Source of the DNA: Palaemon carinicauda | Lineage: Eukaryota > Arthropoda > Malacostraca > Decapoda > Palaemonidae | Direction: 5' to 3' | Assembly (NCBI RefSeq): GCF_036898095.1 | Contig: NC_090728.1 | Span: 83,961,219 to 84,025,218 of the forward strand | Length of the DNA stretch: 64,000 bases | Shown: positions 44,250-56,030 of the stretch, piece by piece | Layout of the letters: each line of letters starts with the position of its first letter | Position numbering within the stretch: the first letter of the stretch is position 1 | Made by a program: the position numbers and the translations under genes | Notes under the pieces: generated by a model | What the model saw: the letters and a program-made list of their open reading frames with translations, nothing else | Databases searched by the model: none | What the model was told of the DNA's origin: nothing

Positions 44250-44404
44250 ATTAGTAAGGAGGAGAAGGATAAAGACATTAGTAAGGATGAGAGAGAGAGG
44301 GAGAGAGAGTGGAACATGAAGGAGAGGCTTTACTGTAGTCACAGAATGGATGAAAAAGAGAAAGAAAAAGAAAATCATCGTTGAGAGAGAGAGAGAGAGA
44401 GAGA

Positions 44405-44453
<49 letters not shown>

Positions 44454-44762
44454 AACACGAAAAAGCTGTGAAAGAGTGAGAATGAGAGAGAAAGAGGGGA
44501 GAGAGAGAGAGAACAACATTAGTAAGGAGGAGAGGGAAGAAGACATTTGTAAGACTGAGAGAGAGAGAGAGGGAGAGAGTGGAACACGATAGTAGCTGCT
44601 TTACCGTAGTCACAGGATGAACGGAAAGGAGAAGGAAAAAACAAAAGCATCATTATGAGTTGAAGAGAGAGAGAGAGGGGGGGCGGCATGAAAGAGCTGC
44701 TTTACTTTAGTCAGAGAATGAACGAAAAAGAGGGTGAAAGAACAAAAAGCGAGAGTGAGAGA
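41886..44762. repeat. GA-based composite satellite
   Basis: Long (GA)n runs alternate with two non-GA units. One is about 85 bp (GGAACATGAAGGAG.. GCTTTACTGTAGTCACAGAATG.. AAAAGCATCATTGTGAG). The other is about 45 bp around GACATTAGTAAGGAGGAG. More than ten copies of the first unit are visible. The many Ser/Leu or Arg/Glu frames here are low-complexity artefacts. It contains the assembly gap 43501-44000. Confidence 0.93.
43501..44000. other. Assembly gap (500 N)
   Basis: Exactly 500 N inside the GA satellite, probably a placeholder of unknown true length. Confidence 0.98.
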
Positions 44763-44764
44763 GC

Positions 44765-44897
44765 CTTATTGCCTGATTGCCTTATTTTTTGTTTGGGTTC
44801 CCCCAGGTCCCTCAGTGTGAGGCACCTTATATATCCACCAGAGAGTTGCTAATGCATCTTCCGATGTATTTTGCATCTTCCAGTCTTGGATGGTCTG

Positions 44898-44899
<2 letters not shown>
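44765..44899 (-). mobile_element. LINE 3'-end fragment (same family as 54775-59840)
   Basis: About 135 bp matching the last part of the LINE at 54775-54904 and 60653-60785: the CCCCCAGGTCCCTCAGTGTG and TCTTGGATGGTCTGG segments, with the tail CAATAAGG repeated. It is flanked by GA tracts on both sides, and the 5' truncation falls at TCTGG/AGAGAG. Confidence 0.88.
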
Positions 44900-44952
<53 letters not shown>

Positions 44953-45292
44953 AGACATTAGAAAGGATGAAAGAGAGAGTAAGAGAGAGATAATAATAAT
45001 AATAATTCATTTATTCCATAAAACAATGAGTATTCTGTTACATAAAGAAGGTATTTACATAGAAGGTTCTTAAATAGTAATGGCCTAATAAAAATACATT
45101 TAGGATGGCATTTTACCACGATCTAAAATTCATAAATTATATAATATTACGCCTCCAATAAAACTATTGAAAATAATACATTAAAAATAAGAATATACGT
45201 ACAAATTAGCTATATTTAGTAAATTAGGATATTTCTAAGACAAGTCTAAAACACATATATGAAAATTCAAGAACGTTGTAGTGTCTAAAAAA
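44900..45292. other. GA run then AT-rich sequence of unknown origin
   Basis: GA run to about 44990, then (TAA)n at 44986-45005 and AT-rich sequence to the DIRS edge, with no coding potential. The (TAA)n start resembles a retroelement tail, but I cannot name a family. The DIRS copy 5 junction is the A6 at 45287-45292. Confidence 0.45.
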
Positions 45293-45333
45293 CGGATTTT
45301 GAGCGAAGCGAAAAATCTATTTTTGGGTGAGAT

Positions 45334-45679
45334 AGCCATGACGTCCTGATGGAAGGTTCCTTTTTGGTAGCTTCCTTGGGTATATTGACTACTAGGATAT
45401 TCCCAGAGAATTAAACCACAGGTTATCACAGAATTCTTACTTCTGGAGCGAGTATCCTAAAAGGTTTCCCTTTAAGACATCGTATATCAACAGGGGACGC
45501 ATGTATTAACACGCCACATAGCTATCTGCACCCCATACAGAGTTAACACTTCGATATGGAGGGGCGGAGAATAACTGGGGAGCCGTTCACAGCTACACTC
45601 GTCCGTGGCTACTTTTGGTACTCGAAACGTAAACAAAACGGGCGCCATTGCTAAATGACGTCACGTCCGTCCTCATCCT
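45334..45679. repeat. Copy 5 right inverted terminal repeat
   Basis: 346 bp, inverted match of 53802-54147 with a few differences. Contains TGACGTCA. Confidence 0.88.
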
Positions 45680-45761
45680 GATGGCCAGATGCTTGCTAAT
45701 CTCCATGATACAACAGAACAGGGCGGGGCCTGAAAGGCTGGACTAGAATAGCCGGGAGGGT

Positions 45762-45853
45762 CCATCAGGACGTCATGGCTATCTCACCCAAAAATAGATT
45801 TTTCGCTTCGCTCAAAATCCGTTTTTTGGGCTCAAGCCATGACGTCCTGATGG
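45762..45853. repeat. ICR, copy 5
   Basis: On the + strand reads as right end, T6, left end (CCG-T6-GGG), the complement of the arrangement at the element's own edges. Edges are 19-bp inverted repeats with a single mismatch. Confidence 0.88.
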
Positions 45854-46692
45854 AAGAGTACCAGAGAATCAATGTATCGTGGTAGATTTCCCCTTATAGA
45901 GTAAGTGCCAAGGGCTTTGAATAAGGGTAAGCATTGTGACCTCGATAGAGGTTCCGTAGGGATGCAGCTTCCTGCCCCCCTGGCAGAGAAGTCCCAACGG
46001 TCCAAAACCAAAATTCAAAGTGGTCATCGAAGGGCTACTCACCTTGCGGAGAGTACGTGAAGAACTCGGTGACAAAACGGAATGGTCGATATTCGTGTAG
46101 GAACATTCTCAACAATAGATAAGTGGTGGTTAGGCACTATATTCCATGGCTAGAGAACAGTCTGGTCTCGGAGATATGGCGCAAGTAAGTATTCAATTAG
46201 GAATATTACACAGCATAGGTGAGTATATAATACGGATAGAACCTATTATTCTTCTTATTTCAAGAGAAAGGGGATAATGAAACTATGACAACCATGTATT
46301 TCATAGTATGAATAGGAGCGGAGAGAGACGCACATGTAATAAAATAGAAATTTTATTTCACAATTGCAGGATATAGTAATAATAAATGCAGTAAATGATG
46401 TAAAGTTAATTTACAGATAAATTATAATGTACATAGAAATGAGAAGACTTCGCTCTTGAATCTGAAAGAAAATTTCAAATTATTAGAAAGCACAAGTTCT
46501 ATAGGAACGTCTGTCTTTAATAAGGAAAAAACACATCATGCTCTAGGCATGTGGCATTCATGTGACGACTATGACATTTCACCTTGTAAAGAACAGTCTA
46601 TGAGAAACACTAAGTGTCCATGAAATCACTATGTATCACGCGAGGGTCAACATAGGCACCCGAAAAGTTAGAATCCCTAGTAACTTACTGTT
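45854..46692 (-). other. Copy 5 3' untranslated region
   Basis: No gene seen. Palindromic poly(A) signal at 46338-46357. Confidence 0.55.
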
Positions 46693-47745
46693 CTATGCAG
46701 AGTTAACTGCAGGTTTCATAACACTACCTGCGGCTACCACGAAATGTTTGACTTCATGCACTTGCTTCGCGTAGTGCTTGAAGAAAACGCGCGAAGATTT
46801 CCATCCTGTGAAGCTCTTGAGGCTTTCGAAATCCATGCTCTGGAAAAAATTCAGAGACGATGCGACTTTTCTAGGATCGTGACCGGCGGGTGTACTGTCA
46901 GGATCCGCTCTGCGAATGAAGTAGGTGATTTTCGTTCTTAGTTGTTTCAGTGACAGGTCGCTACCCGATGTTTCTCCTTTGAAGAGTTGGCCTCCACCAA
47001 AGTCTGAAGTTCTTTGAAGATAGACCTTGAGGCTCTCTACCGGACATAGAGAGGCATCTTCTTTCAGGGGGCAGATTCTCCAGGGGGCCCCATCTCTTGG
47101 TGGGTAATTCGTTTTTTCGAGAAACGTCGGATCGGGGAAGAGGGTAAGGTCTCCTGAGTCTGTAAACAGGATATGACCCTTGTCTCTTGATAATGCCACT
47201 ATTTCGCTGACTCGGGCTCCTGAGGCAAAAGCAAAAAGAAATATAACTTTTTGAGTTAGATCCTTGAGAGGGCACGAATCGTTGTCCAAGTTAGAGGCAA
47301 AACGGAGCACCTTGTCCAGGGACCAGGAGATAGGTTTTGGCGGAGGTGCTGGGCGTAGACGAGCGCATGCCTTTGGCAGTTTATTGAAGATATCGCTGGA
47401 CAGATCAATCTGGAAGGCGTACAGTAGTGGTCTAGTCAAAGCCGATTTGCAGGTAGAAATCGTGTTGGCTGATAAGCCCTGTCCATGAAGGTGAATGAAG
47501 AAGGACATGCAAAAATCAATGGTGATTTCCGTAGGATTTTTTGCCTTGACGAAAGAGACCCACTTTCTCCAGGATGATTCGTATTGCCGTCGTGTGGATT
47601 CGGTCTTGTATTCCTCGAGGAAGTCTAGACTTTTCTTCGAGATCCCAAACCTTTTCTTCGCGGCTAGGGAGAGAAAATCATGAGATGAAGGTCCCTGACT
47701 TTCAGTGATGAAGCGAAGACAGTCGACTTCTATACTTGCTGGGAG
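46693..47745 (-). CDS. DIRS tyrosine recombinase, copy 5 (open, locally shifted)
   Basis: About 350 codons without a stop, in a frame separate from RT. Catalytic motifs GARVSE, GHDPRK and FKHYAK are present. Near 47085-47125 the protein reads LEKTNYPPRDGAPWR where other copies have LAKNELPTKRWGPWR. One base is lost and one C is gained about 30 bases later, so about 11 residues are read in a shifted frame before the normal frame returns. An extra C in the CTCCCCGGGCCC stretch near 47757 disconnects this frame from the long open frame upstream. Whether the shifted segment tolerates function is unknown. Confidence 0.8.
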   Translation of the reverse strand, partial: LPASIEVDCLRFITESQGPSSHDFLSLAAKKRFGISKKSLDFLEEYKTESTRRQYESSWRKWVSFVKAKNPTEITIDFCMSFFIHLHGQGLSANTISTCKSALTRPLLYAFQIDLSSDIFNKLPKACARLRPAPPPKPISWSLDKVLRFASNLDNDSCPLKDLTQKVIFLFAFASGARVSEIVALSRDKGHILFTDSGDLTLFPDPTFLEKTNYPPRDGAPWRICPLKEDASLCPVESLKVYLQRTSDFGGGQLFKGETSGSDLSLKQLRTKITYFIRRADPDSTPAGHDPRKVASSLNFFQSMDFESLKSFTGWKSSRVFFKHYAKQVHEVKHFVVAAGSVMKPAVNSA

Positions 47746-47784
47746 AGAACTGGGCCCGGGGAGAGGGATCAGCGTGGGCTGCAG

Positions 47785-49654
47785 CTACAGGACCAGGGGG
47801 TACCAATTGCTCCGGGGCCACTTGGGAGCCACTAGGGCCGCTGTCCCTTTGAAGGTTCTCAGCTTGGAGAGGACTTTCAGCAGAAGGTTGGTGGGAGGGA
47901 ACAGGTAGATCCTGGACCATCTGTTCCAATCCAGTGACATGGCGTCCACTGCTTCTGCCTTGAGGTCCTCGTATGGGGCCACATAACGAGGAAGTTGATT
48001 GTTGTCGCTCGTTGCGAAGAGATCGATCTGAAGTTCCGGGACTTGGCGAGAGATGAAGGAGAACGATCTTGCGTCTAGAGACCATTCCGACTCTATCGGG
48101 CTTGTCCGAGATAGAGCGTCTGCCGTCACGTTGCGGAATCCTTGTAGGTGAACTGCAGACAGGTGCCATTTCTTCTTCTCTGCCAGGCGGAAGAGTGGGA
48201 GAAGCACCTGATTTATCTGGGGCGATCTCGAGCCCTGACAATTGGGACATCGGACTACCACCGGGTTGTCCAAAGTCAGACGAATGTGGATCGAGGGAGG
48301 CGGAGAGAGTTTCTTCAGGGTGAGAAGGACCGCCATGGCCTCCAAGATGTTGATGTGAAACGTCTTGAATAGGGGAGACCATGTACCTTGAGCCTGTTGT
48401 TGGTGAGAGTGACCTCCCCAACCCTCCAGCGAAGCGTCCGTGTGGATGTTGAGTGATGGAGGTGGATGTTGAAGAGGAATGGACCTTTTCAGGGCCTTTG
48501 CTTCCGACCACGGCTTTAAGAGTAACCGAAGTCTGTTTGGGAGCTGTCTCTTGAGGTCTCTTCGAGCGATGGATGCAGAACGTCTCCAGACTCCCGCGGC
48601 ATCCTTTAGCTGTGCACGCAGCACTGGGTTTGTCACTGAGGCGAACTGTAGAGAGCCTAGAACTTGTTCCTGCTGATGTTTTGAGATCCGCTTGGATTTC
48701 AGCAGTTTTTTGACAGACCCTGCTATTTCTTTCCTTTTCTTCTGGGGAATGGAAAGGCGGTGTGACTGAAGATTCCACTGGATTCCTAACCATTGGAACT
48801 TCTGAGCTGGAGAGAGGCGAGATTTCTTTGTGTTTATCTTGAATCCCAGGTGTTCTAAAAAACTGGGTGACCTTGTTGCAGGATCTTAGACAATCTTCGG
48901 GCGATGTCGCTCAGACCAGCCAATCGTCGAGGTAGGCCATCACCTGGACGCCGCGGAGGCGGAGCTGTTGAACGATGGCGTCTGCCAGCTTGGTGAAGAT
49001 CCGTGGGGCCACGTTGAGCCCGAAGGGCATGGCCCTGAAAGCGTAGCTTTTCCTTTTGAGTCGAAATCCTAGGTAGGAGGAAGCGTGGTGGTTCATTGGA
49101 ACGTGCCAGTAGGCATCCGCCAGGTCTATAGAGACCGTGTAGGAACCTTGAGGCAGAAGGGTCCTTATTTGTTGAAGAGTCAGCATCTTGAACTTGTTGT
49201 TCGCTATGAACTTGTTGAGCGGGGATAAGTCTAGAATGACTCTGAGTTTGTCGGAGTCCTTCTTGGGGACGCAAAACAGTCTCTCTTGGAACCTGGTTGA
49301 CTTTACCCTCCTTATCACCTTCTTGTTCAAGAGTTCTAGGACGTATTCTTCCAGAAGGGGGGTTGACTGTTGGAAGAATTGCTGGAAGGTTGGGGGTGGG
49401 TGAGTCCAGCTCCAGCCTAGACCCTTCTTGACGATGCTGTGTGCCCAGGGATCGAAGGTCCAACAATCCTGGAATTGGCGGAGTCTTCCTCCCACCAGAA
49501 GCACTTCATTGCTTTTGGCTTCCCGAGGGCTTGCTACCTCGGCCGTTAGCTCCCCTTCCTCCTCTGCCTCTGGAGGGACGGCGAGATGCATCTCTGCCTG
49601 CACCTCTGTTTGAGCCTCTACCTTTGGGACGAAAGGTAGTCGACTGCTGCTCAA
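47785..49654 (-). pseudogene. DIRS RT/RNase H/MT-like ORF, copy 5 (broken)
   Basis: RT open to YLDDWLV, then TGG to TGA at about 48911. RNase H (HTDASLEGWGG) and the methyltransferase-like region (48636-47785) are open until GAG to TAG just after NWYPLVL, short of the usual LMIFSP end. The C tract at the RT/recombinase boundary has five bases, like copies 2 and 4. Confidence 0.83.
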
Positions 49655-51442
49655 ATGCAGGGGTGAAGACCGGCGACTGTGACAAGACCGGTTGGGGGAC
49701 CAATTGAAAGGTCTGTTGTGGCTGAGCTGCCACTTGGGGAGTAGAGGATCCCGGAAACTGCCATCTCTGTTGACGTTGCTGGGATTTTGGTTTGATGGGT
49801 CTCCTCTTAGGTTGAGGGCCGTCGTCCTGAGAGGATTTCCTTTTCTTTGACATGCCCCATTTGTGAAGAAGGTTCCTGTTCTCCGTGGTGGCTTTGTCAG
49901 TGATCTCTTTCACTAGGGAGGAGGGAAAGAGATGTTTTCCCCAGATGTTGGAGGAGATCAGCCTCCGGGGTTCGTGTCGTATTGTCGCATTAGTAAACAC
50001 GAATTCACGACAGGCTCTACGAGCCTTTGTGAAGCTGTACAGATCCTTTACTACCGTTACCAGATGTGTCTTGGCAAGGACCATGTAGTAGTCAGGGACC
50101 CTAGTGTCACCGGCCATGACTTCGAGCTGTACTTGGAGGGACATAGATGCGGCGAGCCTTTCCTTCGTATCATGTTCCCGACGAAGGAGATGATCGTTAA
50201 GTTTCGGGAGGTCCTCGTTAAACTGACGACCAGCGACGTCAGGCTCTAGTTTCCCCACCACGAAGGTTGACTGGACGTCTTTCCAGTGTCTAACATCAGG
50301 GGGAGTGGTCAGGGAGAAGGGCCTGCACTCCTCCAGTACAGGGCAAGGTTTCCCTTCTTCCACTGCCTTATGTACCGCAGTGAAGGCCTTTTCTAGAAAG
50401 GGGAAGGTCGCATCGTAAAAGCGCCGGCAATTTCGAGCAGGTGAAGCCCCTACTTTTCACCGCGTTGGCTAACATAGCCTGGGCCTTCGGGAGATCGAAC
50501 ACGATAACCTCCTTTGGTTCGGTCTCTTCTTTAGAGGCGGGTTCGGACCTGAGTCGGACGTAACAGTCCGGGTAAGCCTCAAAGTTCAGGAAGAATTCCA
50601 CTTCTTCCAACGCGATCGAGCCGACCTTCTCACTGATAAAGATCTTGCCCGTGGTGATCGGCATGTGCTCGGCATACCTCCATGGGTTAGTATCCGAGCA
50701 TGCAGGGAGGTCCTTAACCGAAATCCTTTTCGGTTGCTTCGAACTTCCGAGGTTGGACCTGAATAACTCATGCGTCTCGCGAAGTTTCTTATCCATGAGA
50801 GCTTCAAGCATCTTGAAGATCTCCTGAGTGCTGGATGGGGTAGGATCCGGGGGTAGCGGATGTAGAAGGGAGTGATACATCCGTCGGTGTAGGAGTTGGT
50901 GCAGGGGTGGAAGCTGGAGCGACCTCATGCTCCGAATCAGGGTATTCCACCTGATCTTCCTCATAGTCGAGCTCGTCGCCCATGAGGTTCCTCTCCGTGG
51001 TTTCCGACACTTCCGACATACGGTCCACGTTGTCGGAGTCTAAACGGCACTCATGCATGGACTGAGCCATGACCACATCAGGTTCCACCACTATCTGGAC
51101 GGTGGGAATCTGATCACTAGGGACCACTGAGTCTTTTGATGCCTTCGGGAATAGCAAGGCCCTCAAATCTTCGGTAGCGAGATACGGTCCGGTGGCGTTC
51201 TTCCGGAAGCCACGCACCCACTTGCGTAGCTTCTCTCGAGCATTGTCCCTTACCTCCGCTGAAGGAGGATCGTCGAACGCTTCGCCCAGACGACTCTTGC
51301 AGACTGTACAGTGCTGCAGGTCCCGGAATTTCAGGTCGCCTTTCTTATTGGCGCAGGGGGCGTGGGTCCGACACGCCGTGTGCCCGTAGAAGTTCGGGCG
51401 CTTCACTCCACAGAAGTTTTGGTCACACTTGACGTACTCCTC
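49506..51442 (-). pseudogene. DIRS gag-like protein, copy 5 (frameshifted, no ATG)
   Basis: Frame open from the acceptor-like AG (51443-51444): GAGGAGTACGTCAAG, with GTC at the place of the start ATG. N-terminal Cys/His cluster present. Frame changes occur near 50860 (around the GGATCCTACCCC stretch) and near 50410 (after KLPALL). The parts are 51442-50804, 50964-50368 and 50363-49506, the last reaching the RG-rich end GSQKQ. As in copy 3, the absent ATG fits a start in an upstream exon as well as it fits decay. Confidence 0.84.
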
Positions 51443-51444
51443 CT

Positions 51445-53659
51445 GTAAAAGAAAGAGATTATGAGTATACGGAAGTCATAAGAGTGACTTACATTACTCT
51501 AAAGTTAAACTTTAAGTAGTTAAACTTTCACTTAACATTAAATAAGTTAGAATATTGTAATGTTAAAGAGAGGAGCGGGAAAGGAAGTAGATAGACACAT
51601 ACTTGTGCATCCCGTCCAGCTGGTTACTGTAACCTTATCAATAGGCAATTTCGTTCGTGACCGAGGACACAAAAGCGGAAATCTTCATGGACCACCGTAG
51701 AAGCTAGAAGATAATTCTAGCAGAGATTGCCTGTGAGGTATATCAAGGACTGAGACCACTCAGACCTTTAGAGTAAAGGGGTTAGCAGAAGACCCCATAT
51801 AGGTTCGGGCTCCGGCAACCAGCTGCGCTAAGACACTCATAGTATGCTGGAAACTTGTAATATGCAAGAAGACAGCACGGCCACTAATAGAACGGTAAGA
51901 CAATACCTATCCATCGGAGTAGCCAAGCTATCTGGTTGCGGTGTAGGGCTATCAGCATGTAGTCGATAGCTGGTAGAAGGGGTGCAAGTCCCTTGGTGCT
52001 TCCGGAGGGCGCCGGCAGACCGGCGGAACGCCGGAGGCCGCTCCAGCAGGGTTTATGGCATTAAGGTAGACACATAGAGGATTCAGGTATAATGCCAGCT
52101 TGGCGGCCGCCGGCACAGCGGCGGGGCTCCGGCAGCCTTCGTGACCAGTTCATAAGATAAGGCAGAATTGGATAGTATACCCAGACCGCCGGCAATCACT
52201 GCCGGCACGCCGGAGGCCGGCCCGAAGGGCGGACAACCGAAACTAGGTAATGGATGGGTGAGCCATCGGCTGTACGCCGACGGAAGGCGGCAGCCCTCCG
52301 GCACACGGAAGGCTGTCGACTTAGGTGAGGGGGGGGGGGGGTATCTCAGGAATGTGTCACCAAGGGAAGGGCGGTATCGCCGGCAGTAGAGGCGGCAAGG
52401 GACCGGCACCAGGATAGGTAGAGAGACAGAAGGAGGGATTGGAGGGGTAAGATCACATACTCCTCTGGCATCCCACCTGAGTGAGTGTACTCATGATAGG
52501 AGTGGGTCCTATCACCCAGTGGCAGGGACCGGCAGTCGGCCGGGTGCCAGGGTAACCCAAGGGAGGGTTAGGGTACACCCAAGAGGGGGAAACCCCTGTT
52601 GGACAAATCGCTTCCAGTGGCTAACCCCATAGGACGCTATGAAGGGTATATGGACCAGAGCGGCCTGCTCAACAGGAGTTCAAGATAGCCCTATCACTCC
52701 ACCCGAAGGAGGAGTTGTAGGACTAGGGACAGATGTGAATAGGCTAGCCTATGTATGGGCTAGACTATGCCAAGGGATAGGTGGGGAGGGAGAAGAAGAG
52801 GGGTCTTCCATAGGTGAGGCTCTGTACAAAAACGGCCACCAAGGAAGAGAGGACGCTCCCTAGCCTAGGGTAGGTAACCTGAATGAGAACGGTGCACGGG
52901 TACCATCTCAAACTAAAACAGTACAGAACTAGCCCCCCCCCTGAGGCCTAACCTAGATAAGGAGAGTTAAATCCCAAGCTAGGTAGGCTGAAAGACACAT
53001 CGCAAGTTGCATGGAAGGTTAAGTAACCCAACCGAAGCAACTTAGGAGGGACAGGCCGTTCCTCTTTCTCGGACACAACCCTAAGGGGGGTTCATTCCCT
53101 TAGGGAGGACAGAGAAGCGATAAATACTCTGATATGGACATGATCCCCCTATATAGCAGGGGGAGCATGGCCACACAGAGGGAACGCCCGTAGGCAGGGG
53201 ATGAAGGGAGCATATAGGGGTCCTACATTTAGGTTAGGTTAGAAAGGCACACAATCAAACCGATCCCCTATATGGTCCCTGAAGGCGAAAAACACTTGCA
53301 TCACAGTAAACAGTATGATAAATAATGCCACTATCTTCATAACTTAACCTAGGATCACTGGAATATATCATACATGAACACTGGTGCTAGGCAATCTGGC
53401 CTAGGGGCTAAGCTAGCAATCTAGTATGGGGTCAGGCGATGACCGGATAAAAGAGCATCAAAACACGATATATGAAGTTCCTAGCTATGAAGACTAAATA
53501 ACTAACAATATCAATTAGTTAAGAGGCCGGAATAAGCTGTTCAGACTAGCTAAATAAGGCATGCAAGAGAACAGCGACGCCATAAAATGGCGTGTCCGGT
53601 AGCAGCACAGCTCCGCCAGAAAACATGAAATATCTCGAAAAGTATAAGTTACTTTACGG
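51445..53659 (-). other. Copy 5 leader region
   Basis: Non-coding. Acceptor-like TTTTACAG at its gag end, GC-rich GCCGGC block about 52000-52420, a 13-G run (+ strand) at 52329-52341, and inverted repeat CGCCAT-AAA-ATGGCG at 53579-53593. Confidence 0.6.
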
Positions 53660-53734
53660 TCAGAGCTTATTTAAACAATACTGGGACCTGGTACTCAACT
53701 TTCCAGAAGAAGGCGAGGCTGAAGGTAGCGACAT
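53660..53734 (-). CDS. Conserved short upstream ORF, copy 5 (24 codons)
   Basis: Begins MSLPSASPSSGKLSTR and ends YCLNKL before TGA. Same position relative to the left ITR as in copies 1-4. Confidence 0.5.
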   Translation of the reverse strand: MSLPSASPSSGKLSTRSQYCLNKL

Positions 53735-53801
53735 TACGAAGATGCAAGCCGATAAAAAAGCACAAGGGGAAATCTGTCTAAGCAAGGCAGCTACTAGCAG
53801 A

Positions 53802-54147
53802 AGGATGAGGACGGACGTGACGTCATTTAGCAATGGCGCCCGTTTGTTTACGTTTCGAGTACCAAAAGTAGCCACGGACGAGTGTAGCTGTGGAACGGCT
53901 CCCCAGTTATTCTCCGCCCCTCCATATCGAAGTGTTAACTCTGTATGGGGTGCAGATAGCTATGTGGCGTGTTAATACATGCGTCCCCTGTTGATATACG
54001 ATGTTTTAAAGGGAAACCTTTAGGATACTCGCTCCAAAAGTAAGAATTCTGTGATAACCTGTGGTTTAATTCTCTGGGAATATTCTAGTAGTCAATATAC
54101 CCAAGGAAGCTACCAAAAAGGAACCTTCCATCAGGACGTCATGGGTT
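53802..54147. repeat. Copy 5 left inverted terminal repeat
   Basis: 346 bp inverted partner of 45334-45679. The outermost bases read CATGGGTTGAG instead of CATGGCTTGAG. Confidence 0.87.
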
Positions 54148-54236
54148 GAGCCCAAAAAGGTAAAATTTTATTTTCATACAGGCAATAATGAATATACACA
54201 TACTGTAGATACATACACACATACATGTACATACAT

Positions 54237-54238
<2 letters not shown>

Positions 54239-54293
<55 letters not shown>

Positions 54294-54375
54294 GAGAGAG
54301 ATTGGACCATGAAGGAGCGGCTTTACCGTACTCAGAGAATGAACGAAAAAGATAAAGAAAAAGCAAAAGCATCAT

Positions 54376-54461
<86 letters not shown>

Positions 54462-54538
54462 ACATGAAGAACCGGCTTTACCATAGTCCCAGAATGAAAA
54501 AAATAAGAGAAACAAAAAACAAAAGAATCATTGTGAGT

Positions 54539-54589
<51 letters not shown>

Positions 54590-54774
54590 GACCATGGAGT
54601 GGCTTTACCATACAGAATGGCCGAAAAAGATAAAGAAAAAGCCAAAGCATCATTGTGAGTTAGAGAGAGAGAGAGAGTGGACCGTGAAGGAGCGGGTTTA
54701 CCATACTCACAGAATGAATGAAAAAGATAAAGGAAAAGCAAAAGGATCATTGTGAGTTAGAGAGAGAGGGAGAG
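54239..54774. repeat. GA-based composite satellite, second cluster
   Basis: (GA)n runs separated by the about 85-bp unit also found at 41886-44762 (GGACCATGAAGGAGCGGCTTTACC.. AAAGCATCATTGTGAG), four copies. The second (GACATTAGTAAGG) unit of the first cluster is absent here. The preceding 54159-54238 is short AT-rich flank of copy 5. Confidence 0.92.
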
Positions 54775-54819
54775 CCTTACCTTATTGCTATATTTTATGT
54801 TTAGTTTCCCCCAGGTCCC

Positions 54820-56016
54820 TCAGTGTGAGTCACCTCGTATATCCACCAGAGAGTTGCTAATGCATCTTCCGGTGTATTTTGCATCTTCCAGTCTTGGATG
54901 GTCTGGGATGCATCTTAGGTATTTATCGAGCTTATTCTTAAACACATCTACGCTCACTCCTGATATGTTTCTTAGATGAGCAGGCAGCACATTAAATAGT
55001 CGCTGCATTATCGATGCTGGTACGTAGTGGATTAATGTCCTGTGCGCCTTTCTTAGTTTACCTGGTATGTTTTTTGGCATTATTAATCTACCTCTGCTTG
55101 CTCTTTCTGATATTTTTAGCTCCATGATGTTTTCAGTAATTCCTTCTATTTGCTTCCATGCTTGTATTATCATGTAGCATTCTGTTCTCCTTTCTAGACT
55201 ATATAGTTTTAAAAATTGCAGTCTTTCCCAGTAGTCAAGGTCCTTAACTTCTATTCTAGCAGTATAGGACCTTTGTACACTCTCTATTTGTGCAATATCC
55301 TTTTGGTAGTGTGGGTACCATATCACATTGCAGTACTCGAGTGTACTACATACATAAATTTTGTAAAGCATAATCATGTGTTCAGCTTTTCTTGTTTTAA
55401 AGTGTCTGAATAACATTCCCATTTTTGCTTTACATTTAGCCAACAGTGTTGCTATTTGGTCGTTGCATATCATATTCCTATTTAACATTACACCAAGGTC
55501 TTTAATTGCTTTCTTGTTTGTGATTGTCTCATTATTAGGTCCCTTGTATGCATATACCATTCCTTCTCTGTTTCCATAGTTTATTGATTCAAATTTATTG
55601 GAGTTAAATACTATCCTAGTTATCTCCGCCCATTCATATATTTTGTTTAGATCTCTTTGTAGTGAGTTCCTATCTTCATCACAAGTAATTTCTCTACTTA
55701 TTCTTGTGTCATCGGCGAAACTTCTCACTACAGAGTTTTCAACATCACAGTCTATGTCTGAGATCATAATAACAAACAGCAGTGCAGCTAATACCGTACC
55801 TTGTGGCACGCCAGATATTACCTGAGCTTCATCTGATTTCTCATCATTTGCAACCACTATCTGTTGTCTGTTTTGCAGGAATTCTTTTACCCATTTTCCT
55901 ATCTTTCCCACAATATTATGCTTTCTCATTTTTTTCTCTAATACATTATTGTCTACCTTGTCAAAGGCTTTTGCAAAATCTAGATAGATCACATCTGTGT
56001 CTTTTTCATTTATCAT
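54820..56016 (-). pseudogene. LINE copy A reverse transcriptase, C-terminal part
   Basis: 398 codons. RT motifs: VIYLDFAKAFDKVDNN, SGVPQGTVLAALLF and the active site SFADDTRIS, then thumb and C-terminal region with LEYCNVIWYPHY and WERLQFLKLYSLERR, typical of CR1/Jockey-group elements. It is separated from the N-terminal RT part by one extra T in a T6 run near 56052-56057; copy B has T5 there. It ends RGDSH close to the 3' tail. Confidence 0.87.
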
Positions 56017-56030
56017 ATTTTTGTATGTTT

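Larger units (their letters stand above)
45293..54153 (-). mobile_element. DIRS1-like retrotransposon, copy 5 (complete, minus strand, mutated)
   Basis: 8.86 kb on the minus strand, inserted at an A/T tract (A6 at 45287-45292; A5 at 54154-54158). Right ITR 45334-45679, ICR 45762-45853, recombinase 46693-47745, RT part 47785-49654, gag 49506-51442, upstream ORF 53660-53734, left ITR 53802-54147. Ends carry the CATGACGTCC form like copies 0 and 4. It is alone rather than in tandem, and lies outside the Gypsy element. The recombinase is open; gag and RT are broken. Confidence 0.93.

Noticed and set aside
41886..44762. Many Ser/Leu- and Arg/Glu-rich frames in GA tracts, some reading through the N gap
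   Set aside because: Translations of (GA)n and of unknown bases. Low-complexity artefacts.
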